Positions 41,149 through 49,239 are shown, counted from the first letter of the stretch. The stretch is DNA of 64,000 nucleotides from an uncultured Prochlorococcus sp. (GCA_902612005.1 CACMCA010000005.1:1-64000); one strand, 5' to 3'. A program made the numbers and translations. Notes: generated by a model from the sequence alone, not told the origin.

Positions 41149-41643
41149 TTAATCGCATTTTTTCTTTCGATATATTTTCTTCATTTCTTTTTGTTCTGAT
41201 AAATAATCTTCTTTTGCTTGTTTATTAATTTGATCATATTTGGCTTTAAATTCTTCTTTGATAGCTTGAGCATTTTGTCTTCTTTCTTCTGCCATGAAAT
41301 CAAAATCACCATCACTATAATTTCCACTTTTTAAGATAGTTTCAAACAAATAACATTCACTAGATAAATCAATATCAAATTCTTTTATTAAGAAATATTC
41401 ATTACATAAACTTTCTATTTCATAAGGACTATCAAAAAGATCCTCCCATTTTGTCTCTATTGCATATATTTTGGTAATTTTATCATTAGCAAATTCTTTG
41501 CTTTGTTTTGCAAATGATATTTCTTGCTGATAATCATTTTTTGATTTATTTATTGCAAATTTAAGGTCTTCGCATAATCTTGCTTTATCGTTTCCAAAAC
41601 CAAATATAAGTGGGAAAACAATAAATAAAGCTAAGCGTTTCAT
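41149..41643 (-). CDS. secreted hypothetical
   Basis: MKRLALFIVFPLIFGFG signal; Lys/Glu-rich. Confidence 0.5.
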   Translation of the reverse strand: MKRLALFIVFPLIFGFGNDKARLCEDLKFAINKSKNDYQQEISFAKQSKEFANDKITKIYAIETKWEDLFDSPYEIESLCNEYFLIKEFDIDLSSECYLFETILKSGNYSDGDFDFMAEERRQNAQAIKEEFKAKYDQINKQAKEDYLSEQKEMKKIYRKKKCD

Positions 41644-41874
41644 TTAATCGTTGACTTTTTGGTCTAATAATTCTTTTAATTCCTTTGGTAAGTTTAAAAA
41701 AGAATCTCTTAAATTTTCATTCTTTTCTCCTACATGTAGTATCCACTCTCTAAATTCTTCTGCTATTGCATAACTGTCTTCATATCTTTCTAAATTATCC
41801 ATAACAGAAATTCTTTTAGTAGCCCAACAAGTAGATATATCAATTCTTTTTTTTTGTTTAGTATTTACTGCCAA
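41644..41874 (-). CDS. hypothetical (TTG start)
   Basis: 76 aa ORF overlapping the preceding small gene. Confidence 0.4.
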   Translation of the reverse strand: MAVNTKQKKRIDISTCWATKRISVMDNLERYEDSYAIAEEFREWILHVGEKNENLRDSFLNLPKELKELLDQKVND

Positions 41875-42029
41875 AATTCATCTAATGCATCAAACACTCT
41901 GTTGAGATAATCGTTTGCTCCTATACATTCCCATTTTCCCTTTTCACCAATCGCACATTTGTAATGCAGTTCTCTCTTGAGTTGCATTAGTTTATTGGTC
42001 ATAGCAACCTTGTCTAGTCTTCCGTTCAT
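41865..42029 (-). CDS. 54-aa hypothetical
   Basis: MNGRLDKVAMTNKLMQLKRELHYKCAIGEKGKWECIGANDYLNRVFDALDEFWQ; overlaps neighbours at both ends. Confidence 0.5.
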   Translation of the reverse strand: MNGRLDKVAMTNKLMQLKRELHYKCAIGEKGKWECIGANDYLNRVFDALDEFWQ

Positions 42030-42229
42030 AGTAATTCCCTAGCTTCTGTCAATATTTGATTCTTTAAAAAAACAAGAGCGTCTAGTTTTTCTTCTTTTTC
42101 TTCATAATTTTCAAATTTCATTTCTGCAATTTCAACAATTGCTTTATCAACCTTTTTAAGCTGTTTCTTAATAACTCCCTTTTTAAGTTGTTTTTTAATA
42201 ATCCTTTTTGGGATTTTGGTTGATTCCAT
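42026..42229 (-). CDS. small basic coiled-coil protein
   Basis: 67 aa, internal KKQLKKGVIKKQLKKV repeats. Confidence 0.45.
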   Translation of the reverse strand: MESTKIPKRIIKKQLKKGVIKKQLKKVDKAIVEIAEMKFENYEEKEEKLDALVFLKNQILTEARELL

Positions 42230-42363
42230 TGGAATTACCTTTTTTCTTTATATTCTCTTTCTTTTCTTCAAAATGCGAGTCCCTCACTTTAAATTCTGGT
42301 TAAATTATCTACATAATATCGTTAAGAATATAGTTACCGCTCTTTTAATTTAATTTAATTTAA

Positions 42364-43413
42364 TCAATCATTGGGTTTTTCATTCTTTCTGATCAATTGG
42401 TCTAAAGTTTTTTGATCTGAGACGACAATAAAATCATCAAAATGGATAGATTGATCGGGGTATTCAATTCCAATTTGTTTTCCCGAGTGTCTATAAACAC
42501 CTATTCTTACATTAGTACCAGTGTATTTTCCTTTCCAGTCAGATGTTATACCTTTGTAATCAAATATTAATTTCTTATCTTTGAAGACTTTTACAAAACC
42601 ATCATCATCCTTTGTATTATAGATTCCAATTTTATACGTGCTCCATTCACCTAATTGAGTCACACTAAATGTTTTGTTCGGTGTGAGTTTAAAATTATTT
42701 TTTATTTTTTTTTCACCTCTAGTTTTTTCATTACGCACAAACCAATATGAATCATTTTTTTTATATTTTATATCAATGCGATGCTTAATATTATCTTCTT
42801 TATTCCTTCTATTGAAACCAGTACCGGCAGTATTACCTGCTATTTTTAATGTTTTTCCAGTGTCATCAAAACTTATTCTTACAAGAGGATGCGTTCTCAT
42901 ATATACATGTCGATTTTTAAATTCAAAAAACGTTACTCTGCCATCTGTATGTTTAAAATCTTTAGGAAGTCTTGTTTTAAAACCAATCCATATTTCTTTA
43001 TTTAAAGTGCTTCTTTGCTTTGTCTCAAATATTGCTCTTTCTGTTTCTTTTCCTGAACCTTCTTTAAGAGGATCATTATTCCATCCATGTTTCACTGTAA
43101 CTTCAAGATACTTATTGCCATCAAGATCTTTTTTAATTCTAAATGGTTTTAAACCTGCTCCCTTATCGTAGATTCGAAATATTTGGTTGAATGATTTTTC
43201 TGTACCCCCACCAGAAGGAAAATTTGAGGATGAAGGGTTAGGGTTGACAACTTTTAATTTTCCTTCTTCTTGATTTTCAAAGTCTTCAGAAAAATTCCAA
43301 GGAGATTTTGTTTTTTTATCTACAGAATCTGGAACAGGTACCTTTTGCCATGAGTATGAATTGCCAGTGGTAAAAGACATCAATACTAGAAAAATGTATA
43401 ATAATTTTTTCAC
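42364..43413 (-). CDS. secreted polysaccharide-lyase-like protein (heparin lyase I / jelly-roll type)
   Basis: GTG start VKKLLYIFLVLMSFTTGNS; WIGFKTRLPKDFKHTDGRVTFFEFKNRH, GIYRHSG-like VRIGVYRHSGKQ. Supplied longer ORF reads through the upstream repeat. Confidence 0.6.
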   Translation of the reverse strand: MKKLLYIFLVLMSFTTGNSYSWQKVPVPDSVDKKTKSPWNFSEDFENQEEGKLKVVNPNPSSSNFPSGGGTEKSFNQIFRIYDKGAGLKPFRIKKDLDGNKYLEVTVKHGWNNDPLKEGSGKETERAIFETKQRSTLNKEIWIGFKTRLPKDFKHTDGRVTFFEFKNRHVYMRTHPLVRISFDDTGKTLKIAGNTAGTGFNRRNKEDNIKHRIDIKYKKNDSYWFVRNEKTRGEKKIKNNFKLTPNKTFSVTQLGEWSTYKIGIYNTKDDDGFVKVFKDKKLIFDYKGITSDWKGKYTGTNVRIGVYRHSGKQIGIEYPDQSIHFDDFIVVSDQKTLDQLIRKNEKPND

Positions 43414-43445
43414 AAAAAGAGAGGGTTTTATCTCTCCAATTTTAT

Positions 43446-43458
43446 ATCGACTTTCAAT
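43446..43458 (-). repeat. dyad element (copy 3)
   Basis: atcgactttcaat followed on minus by TATAAAAT and GAGAG/CTCTC hairpin before GTG 43413. Confidence 0.65.
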
Positions 43459-43599
43459 CACCGTACCTAGTCTATTGGCCATAACAAATACATTTACCCC
43501 CTTTCCAGTTTGAACATTTTTTCTTTTTACATTTCTTTTTCTTTTTCTTATCAGCCATCCCAAAAACGTTGACTAGTATTTAAATCTTTTTTTAATTAT

Positions 43600-44568
43600 C
43601 TAATTTTTTATGTCATAAATCCTTTCAGCATTTAAGTAAGCAATCTTTTTAGAAACTTCTTCAGGTAATTGATTTAAAATATCACGATATAACTTCACTA
43701 TTTTTGAATATTTTTTCCAACGGTGCTTTTTATGCGCATCAGTGGCAAATAACAATTTATTTTGATACTCGATTAAGATTTTTTTCCATTCATCTTTTAA
43801 TTGCTTTTTATCATTTAAAAATCCAGATCCAAATTTAGATTGTTTAATAGGATCAGAGATGTTTCCTTTATCTCTACTTTTTTTCGATATTGTCATATAT
43901 ACATTATCATGAGTTGAAAGGATTGATCTAACCTGTTTTGGACTCCCAAAACCCATGTGAGGTATTATGAATTTTTGATTTGGGAAATCAAGGAAAAGTT
44001 TAGAAAATTTAGGCCAATCTCTTTCCCAATCATAAAACTCCCAATGTGTCATAACAGGAATATTCTTTGAAGAAAACTTCACTAAAAAGTCAGTAAACCC
44101 TTTTCCTGATGGGTCTAAATATGTTTCTCCTGATTCATGCTGTCTACCATGAGTCTTATCTGTATGAGTGAATAAGATTTCTCCTACAAAAGAATATTTA
44201 TATTTATCAATATTTTTCAAAGTTCGCTTTGTGAAGGATTTACCAATGTCATTTTCATGCAAAAAATACTTTGGTGCACCAAGCACTATTAAATCTTTGT
44301 TGTCTCTATGCAAATTGAGTAATGCTTTTTCATTTTCACCTAAGTATTTTCTACTTCTGGCAAAAAGAGCAATCTTATAAATTCCAGCATCTCTCACTCT
44401 AGTAATGGATTTTTCAAATCCTGGTCTTTCATCTAATTGGGCCATTGCATCAAAAAGCGGGCCTTCATAACAATAGACTTCAAAGGTGGATAAAAGGGCA
44501 GTAAATATCCCAATTTTGAATAACCTTTTAAGGTTTGAAAAAGTATCGATATAAAATTGCTTTAGCAT
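43600..44568 (-). CDS. amidohydrolase-2 family metal-dependent hydrolase, membrane/secreted
   Basis: Hydrophobic N-terminus; PVMTHWEFYDWE, FIIPHMGFGSPK, NKLLFATDAHKK. Confidence 0.7.
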   Translation of the reverse strand: MLKQFYIDTFSNLKRLFKIGIFTALLSTFEVYCYEGPLFDAMAQLDERPGFEKSITRVRDAGIYKIALFARSRKYLGENEKALLNLHRDNKDLIVLGAPKYFLHENDIGKSFTKRTLKNIDKYKYSFVGEILFTHTDKTHGRQHESGETYLDPSGKGFTDFLVKFSSKNIPVMTHWEFYDWERDWPKFSKLFLDFPNQKFIIPHMGFGSPKQVRSILSTHDNVYMTISKKSRDKGNISDPIKQSKFGSGFLNDKKQLKDEWKKILIEYQNKLLFATDAHKKHRWKKYSKIVKLYRDILNQLPEEVSKKIAYLNAERIYDIKN

Positions 44569-44573
44569 CCGAT

Positions 44574-44726
44574 TTAAGCAAAAAAATTATCCTCTTCATA
44601 TGGAGTTGTATCAATCCATTCTGGAGGATAATCCCCAAGTTTGACGTATTGATAAAGCTTATCTAAATCTGGATCATAATAAGTGTCATTAATTCTTGGA
44701 TCAGTTATTACTTTGCCTGGATGCAT
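44574..44726 (-). CDS. 50-aa hypothetical
   Basis: MHPGKVITDPRINDTYYDPDLDKLYQYVKLGDYPPEWIDTTPYEEDNFFA; missed by ORF track. Confidence 0.5.
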   Translation of the reverse strand: MHPGKVITDPRINDTYYDPDLDKLYQYVKLGDYPPEWIDTTPYEEDNFFA

Positions 44727-44811
44727 AATTAATTACTCATATTTTATTTATAGATTATTTAGTTTAAAGGAGCTTTAAATCTCATTTAAAATTTCCATAG
44801 CTATAAAAATA

Positions 44812-44855
44812 AAGCGGGCTAAAGTCTGTACACTCCACGAGGATTTAGTCCGCTT
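44812..44855. other. long hairpin, candidate ncRNA/regulatory structure
   Basis: aagcgggctaaa ... tttagtccgctt, 12-bp stem with one G-T pair and ~20-nt loop. Confidence 0.45.
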
Positions 44856-44881
44856 GCCTAAAGGTAATAAGTCCATTCTTA

Positions 44882-45064
44882 GTGAAGACTTGTCCACATG
44901 ACAGTACTACCATGTCAACAAACAATAGGTACATAAAGGGATTAATAAAGACTATCCGTGGTCATGTGGACTTAAAGTGGGATATTGGACAAAAGATGGA
45001 CGACAATACAGCGGTAAAACCAATTAAAAAGTTAAAAAAAAGGATAAAACTATTTAACGAGTAA
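44882..45064 (+). CDS. hypothetical basic small ORF
   Basis: 60 aa ORF only. Confidence 0.25.
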   Translation: MKTCPHDSTTMSTNNRYIKGLIKTIRGHVDLKWDIGQKMDDNTAVKPIKKLKKRIKLFNE

Positions 45065-45083
45065 TTCAGAGGAAAACTTTAAT

Positions 45084-45299
45084 ATGAGTAAAGCTAGTGA
45101 ATCATGACTCACAGACTATTTAAGTAGATATCACAGACTAGGCAAAGCTGGCTTAGGTTTAATTTCAAAAGAATCAGATCCAAAAGATAAAAGGAGAACA
45201 CATTTGAAACTAACCAGGAAAGGAAAGGATTTAATAGAAAAGTCTTTTAGTACCCTTTATGAAGACGTAAAGGATTATAAAATAGATTATGAGGAGTAA
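45084..45299 (+). pseudogene. MarR-type winged-helix regulator fragment with in-frame TGA at 45105
   Basis: MSKASES*LTDYLSRYHRLGKAGLGLISKESDPKDKRRTHLKLTRKGKDLIEKSFSTLYEDVKDYKIDYEE. Confidence 0.6.
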
Positions 45300-45489
45300 T
45301 TAATACTTGCAACTCTATTAATTCCATAGCCCTTGGAAAACTTTTAAAGAAATATAATTTAACTCCCAAGAATAAGCAGAAAGTGATTTTATTAGCCCAA
45401 CGGAAAACCGCAACATGGTCTGGTCTCAATAGACATGCAAGAAAACTAGAATTTAAACAGTCAGTAGCTAATCAACAGCAGCAACAGTA

Positions 45490-45789
45490 ATGATGGAATT
45501 ATCTACCACTTCACCTACTACAGTCTTAGAACCAAAGACTGCAAAACAAAAATATCCAGAAGCAAGAGTGATAGTTCTGGATGATAACTTTAATACGTTT
45601 CAACATGTAGCAAAATCCCTTTTGTCAATAATTCCAGGAATGAGTGAAAAGAGATCATGGGATCTAGCCATTAAAGTAGACAATTCAGGTTCCGCAGAAG
45701 TATGGAGGGGTAATTTTGAACAGGCTGAATTTTATCACGAGCAACTAGTCAGTAAAGGTTTAACTATGGCTCCAATTGAAAGAACTTAA
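45490..45789 (+). CDS. clpS: ATP-dependent Clp protease adaptor ClpS
   Basis: VIVLDDNFNTFQHVAKSLLSIIPGMSEKRSWDLAIKVDNSGSAEVWRGNFEQAEFYHEQL. Confidence 0.9.
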   Translation: MMELSTTSPTTVLEPKTAKQKYPEARVIVLDDNFNTFQHVAKSLLSIIPGMSEKRSWDLAIKVDNSGSAEVWRGNFEQAEFYHEQLVSKGLTMAPIERT

Positions 45790-45920
45790 AATTTAATTGA
45801 GAGTAATGTAAGAATTTACTTTAGTAAATTAAGCAAAGACAAATAAAAAGTTAAATTTCTGGGGTTTGTTGTAAAAGCATTTTATAAATTGAATCGAAAT
45901 CAAATATTTGGAGAAGATGT

Positions 45921-46094
45921 ATGGAAAATAAAAAAGCGATAAAAGTTGAACCATTGAATTTTTACTCAAATGATATGACTCTAACTAAAGATCAGCTAGT
46001 TCATAATCACTTGAAGTTGACATATCAAAAAAACTTAGTTTCTGATCTAGATCAAAAACATAAAACATGGGCTAAAGAAGATGCAGCGAGTTAA
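45921..46094 (+). CDS. 57-aa hypothetical
   Basis: MENKKAIKVEPLNFYSNDMTLTKDQLVHNHLKLTYQKNLVSDLDQKHKTWAKEDAAS. Confidence 0.45.
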   Translation: MENKKAIKVEPLNFYSNDMTLTKDQLVHNHLKLTYQKNLVSDLDQKHKTWAKEDAAS

Positions 46095-46210
46095 TTTTAC
46101 TTGTGATGAGGGTGTTTTAATATATTTAATTTCTAAAAATTAATGGTTTACTTTTTGATGATTTATATTAACTAAGTATATTTTTATTTTAAAAAGAAGG
46201 GTTAGATATT

Positions 46211-46708
46211 TTGAATAAGATTTTTGCTTTTATATTAATTCTAATATTACCTGCATATGCTTACGCTGGCTTTCCAGAAGGTGAGAAGGGTTACGATTTA
46301 AATAAAATAGAAAAGTCATTTAAACTTCCATGTAGTGAAATTGGAAATGATCAATGTCTTGCAAGAGTAGTAGCTATGGGAGGTTGTATTTATAGTTTTG
46401 AGATTAACAAAGGGAAAGAAAATGAAGACGCCTTAAAAAAATCAGATGAAGTTTTAATTGCTCTTTTAGATGGAAACAGTTTGGATATAAATAATATATT
46501 TGAAAATGATGGATCAATTAAAAATGATATTAGATCTGAAGTAATTAGCAGAATAAATTCTTGTCGTGAAGCTACTAAAAAAGCAATACCTAATTTAGTT
46601 AAGTTACCTGAAGGGATGGAAATGACCGAAGAGAGACTTGAAAGTTTGACTAATACTTATCCTCAGTACTATCTATACATGTTTGAACAAATGAGAAATG
46701 GCAAATAA
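46211..46708 (+). CDS. secreted hypothetical
   Basis: TTG start, signal peptide IFAFILILILPAYAYA. Confidence 0.6.
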   Translation: MNKIFAFILILILPAYAYAGFPEGEKGYDLNKIEKSFKLPCSEIGNDQCLARVVAMGGCIYSFEINKGKENEDALKKSDEVLIALLDGNSLDINNIFENDGSIKNDIRSEVISRINSCREATKKAIPNLVKLPEGMEMTEERLESLTNTYPQYYLYMFEQMRNGK

Positions 46709-46819
46709 TTATTTCTTATTCTTAAATATTATTTTTATACATATATGTAACAGAAATGTATAGACATTATATAAATATAAGCATTTATAGCCAATTTCTT
46801 TACATTAATTAATATTAAT

Positions 46820-46837
46820 GTTACATTAGTTTACATA
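46820..46837 (+). promoter_or_regulatory. HLR1-like RpaB binding site
   Basis: GTTACATT-AG-TTTACATA, full match to (G/T)TTACA(T/A)(T/A)NN(G/T)TTACA(T/A)(T/A), 17 nt before hli ATG. Confidence 0.75.
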
Positions 46838-46854
46838 AATCACCCTTTATAAAA

Positions 46855-46962
46855 ATGACTCCTGAAGCAGAAAGATTTAACGGTTGGGCAGCAATGCTCG
46901 GTTTCGTTGCAGCTGTTGGCGCATACGTAACAACTGGTCAAATTATTCCTGGTTGGTTCTAA
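46855..46962 (+). CDS. hli: high-light-inducible protein (35 aa), identical protein to 21281..21388
   Basis: MTPEAERFNGWAAMLGFVAAVGAYVTTGQIIPGWF. Confidence 0.93.
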   Translation: MTPEAERFNGWAAMLGFVAAVGAYVTTGQIIPGWF

Positions 46963-47096
46963 TGACAAACACAAAAACAGTTGAGAAGGAAAAAGTTATA
47001 GCTGAGAAGCTTAACGGCAGATTTGCAATGATGGGCTTTATTGCTCTTATTGGCGCTTATCTAACAACAGGACAAATTATTCCAGGCTTTGTGTAA
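46962..47096 (+). CDS. hli: high-light-inducible protein
   Basis: MTNTKTVEKEKVIAEKLNGRFAMMGFIALIGAYLTTGQIIPGFV; ATG overlaps upstream TAA; supplied ORF extended upstream out of frame with hli. Confidence 0.93.
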   Translation: MTNTKTVEKEKVIAEKLNGRFAMMGFIALIGAYLTTGQIIPGFV

Positions 47097-47278
47097 TGCT
47101 CGAGGCAGGAATTAACACTTGGATTAACAATATACTTTTTCCTTTTATGCCAGTCATAACAGTATTTCTTGTTAGTGGATTAATGTTGAGTGATTTGCCA
47201 TGGAATGATGATGATGACGATGATGATGGCGGCGGATTAATTTCCCCGGTGTATAACTATGTTCCCCAAGGTGCTTAG
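47096..47278 (+). CDS. membrane protein with poly-Asp tract, in hli operon
   Basis: TM plus PWNDDDDDDDGGG; ATG overlaps upstream stop. Confidence 0.65.
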   Translation: MLEAGINTWINNILFPFMPVITVFLVSGLMLSDLPWNDDDDDDDGGGLISPVYNYVPQGA

Positions 47279-47293
47279 AGGACATGTATCAAA

Positions 47294-47407
47294 ATGATTT
47301 TCATCTCATCTTTATTTAACTCAGTTCCTTCAAGTGCTAAAGACCTTTTAGAGTTTGGTTTCTTTCTTACTGTGGGTATTACAGCAGGAAAAGTAGGACT
47401 CTTATGA
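47294..47407 (+). CDS. 37-aa membrane microprotein, paralogue of 24911..25015
   Basis: MIFISSLFNSVPSSAKDLLEFGFFLTVGITAGKVGLL. Confidence 0.65.
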   Translation: MIFISSLFNSVPSSAKDLLEFGFFLTVGITAGKVGLL

Positions 47408-47490
47408 AAACATATCTAATTGCCATATCACTATTTGGCATTGCAGTAATTACTACTGCGATAGCACCAAGTATTGCTTACGCACTATAA
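47404..47490 (+). CDS. 28-aa hydrophobic microprotein
   Basis: MKTYLIAISLFGIAVITTAIAPSIAYAL; overlaps previous stop (TTATGA). Confidence 0.5.
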   Translation: MKTYLIAISLFGIAVITTAIAPSIAYAL

Positions 47491-47525
47491 AAATTTAATC
47501 ACTCTTATTAACGAACAATTAAAAA

Positions 47526-47654
47526 ATGGAAAACTCAAAACCAACTTATTGGCAAAATGCCGAGAGAACCAATGGAAGAATGGCAATGATGGGTTTATTC
47601 GCATTGGTTGTAAACTACGGTCTTTTTGGCTGGATCATCCCAGGTATTTTTTAA
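47526..47654 (+). CDS. hli: high-light-inducible protein (42 aa)
   Basis: MENSKPTYWQNAERTNGRMAMMGLFALVVNYGLFGWIIPGIF; track ORF 47474..47659 is a different, wrong frame. Confidence 0.92.
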   Translation: MENSKPTYWQNAERTNGRMAMMGLFALVVNYGLFGWIIPGIF

Positions 47655-47655
47655 A

Positions 47656-47751
47656 ATGAATATAGATATTTTCTTAATCTCTTTCTTTACATATCTATTA
47701 GTGCCAGTGGTAATGGTTGCTAAGGGTAGAAAAAAAAAGGGGGCATTTTAA
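47656..47751 (+). CDS. 31-aa membrane microprotein
   Basis: MNIDIFLISFFTYLLVPVVMVAKGRKKKGAF. Confidence 0.55.
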   Translation: MNIDIFLISFFTYLLVPVVMVAKGRKKKGAF

Positions 47752-47752
47752 A

Positions 47753-47932
47753 ATGTCTTATTTCGCAAAAAATAATTATATAAAATATGACAAATGGTTT
47801 GATGAGAATATTTCTCCACTTGATTTAAAATTTTATTACGAAGAAAAACGATTCTCAAATACTCTTCATGAAAAATTTTATTTATTGTCAACCTCAAAAA
47901 TATTTATTGGGGGGTCTGAAAAAAATGATTAA
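47753..47932 (+). CDS. small hypothetical
   Basis: MSYFAKNNYIKYDKWFDENISPLDLKFYYEEKRFSNTLHEKFYLLSTSKIFIGGSEKND; start placed downstream of track start. Confidence 0.45.
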   Translation: MSYFAKNNYIKYDKWFDENISPLDLKFYYEEKRFSNTLHEKFYLLSTSKIFIGGSEKND

Positions 47933-48170
47933 TATAAAATATTTTTTTAATTACTGCCCCTAATAAAATTAAAGAAAAATAAGGTAAGTGCTTATTTTAT
48001 CCACAAAAAAAGGACGTTAGATACGTCCGATTAAAAAGCTTGATAATCCCCATCACCCAGCCTTTTTAAAATAATAGCACTACATATGGTGTTTGTATGT
48101 AATAAATTTTACCTATTGATGGGGTTGTAAGTTTCCATTTATTTTGTCATTATAGAAATCCCCATCACCT

Positions 48171-48194
48171 AGGCTCGCAAGAGTCTTTTTTTTT
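48171..48194 (+). terminator. intrinsic terminator with GCAA tetraloop
   Basis: aggctc-gcaa-gagtct plus T-run. Confidence 0.65.
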
Positions 48195-48260
48195 GCTAAA
48201 AATAACCTTTACGTGAAGGTTTCTAACAGCAAAATAAAACAGTCTATTTAGATACACAAA

Positions 48261-48361
48261 AGAATGAAGAAAAACGTCTTTCTCTTAACGCTTTACAAAC
48301 AAAATCTACATTTAACCAATTAATGAATTTTGGATATAAGCTACGAAAAAGTAAGTTCTAA
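48261..48361 (+). repeat. gene-end remnant, copy A (also at 50907)
   Basis: KNEEKRLSLNALQTKSTFNQLMNFGYKLRKSKF*. Confidence 0.65.
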
Positions 48362-48879
48362 TTTTTAAAGGATATATTTTACTGAGATCAAACTCTGGTT
48401 TTACATAATTAATAAGAAACGGAGAGCTAGCGGCAACCACATACATAGAAGAAGCATTAGTAAAAGTGTAATAGCATGCACATTTGGAATGTAATGCTCT
48501 TTAAAAACTTTAGTCTTCATGATCTATCTAGCTTTCTTTAATTTTATCTCTCTTCTAATTAGTAAAGCTATAACAATTACACACATATTCATTAGAAATA
48601 CGTCTAATGGCATTAAATAAAAATGTATTTACTTTATTGATAGCAAGAATGCTAGTCTGCAAATATTAAGATTTACTGATAGTGAGAGAGAAAAAACATC
48701 AAACATGGGTGGGGAAAAGATGCAAAAAGTTAATTACTTGTTGAAAGAAATTAAATTTTAGAAAGGGTAACTACTTAAAGGATATTGATGAATTTGTCTC
48801 ATAACTGTGACAGATTGTTTTAGTTTATTTAAAAATTTAAGATAAATAGTGATATTACTTTACAGTAAGTAATATAAAT

Positions 48880-48897
48880 GTTATATTTGTTTACGTA
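48880..48897 (+). promoter_or_regulatory. HLR1-like RpaB site (imperfect)
   Basis: GTTATATT-TG-TTTACGTA, 16 nt before hli ATG. Confidence 0.6.
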
Positions 48898-48913
48898 AGA
48901 TTCCATTTTTCTT

Positions 48914-49069
48914 ATGAACTCAAAAAAAGTTAAAGTTCTCGAAACAAAAACAGTTGAGAAGGAAAAAGTTGTTGCAGAAAAGCTCAACGGCAGATTTGCC
49001 ATGATTGGCTTCATAGCTGCTATAGGTGCTTACTTAACAACAGGTCAAATTATTCCTGGATTCATCTAA
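48914..49069 (+). CDS. hli: high-light-inducible protein (51 aa)
   Basis: MNSKKVKVLETKTVEKEKVVAEKLNGRFAMIGFIAAIGAYLTTGQIIPGFI; missed by ORF track. Confidence 0.93.
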   Translation: MNSKKVKVLETKTVEKEKVVAEKLNGRFAMIGFIAAIGAYLTTGQIIPGFI

Positions 49070-49180
49070 ATGGACTTTATTTCTAAACGCCAAGGATACG
49101 TTCCTTTTAAGGTAGTCCCTTACATTTTCTTTATTTCTGTAATTTTAAGTATCACTACGGCAACAGAAGTGTTCGTCTAG
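49070..49180 (+). CDS. 36-aa membrane microprotein
   Basis: MDFISKRQGYVPFKVVPYIFFISVILSITTATEVFV directly after hli. Confidence 0.55.
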   Translation: MDFISKRQGYVPFKVVPYIFFISVILSITTATEVFV

Positions 49181-49204
49181 ATTTTCAACAAACTTAGTCA
49201 TGAG

Positions 49205-49239
49205 AGCTTGCTTCTAGGGATATAAGCGAGCTTTTTTTT
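49205..49239 (+). terminator. intrinsic terminator of hli unit
   Basis: agcttgctt...aagcgagct + T-run. Confidence 0.8.

Noticed and set aside
42674-43171. 165-aa plus-strand ORF
   Set aside because: Fully antisense to the lyase-like gene; low-complexity translation with no domain.
45247-45429. Minus 60-aa ORF
   Set aside because: Antisense to MarR remnant and following plus frame; no support.
47474-47659. Track ORF 47474..47659
   Set aside because: Wrong frame over the clear hli gene 47526..47654.
48829-49014. Minus ORF
   Set aside because: Antisense to hli 48914..49069 and its HLR1-like site.
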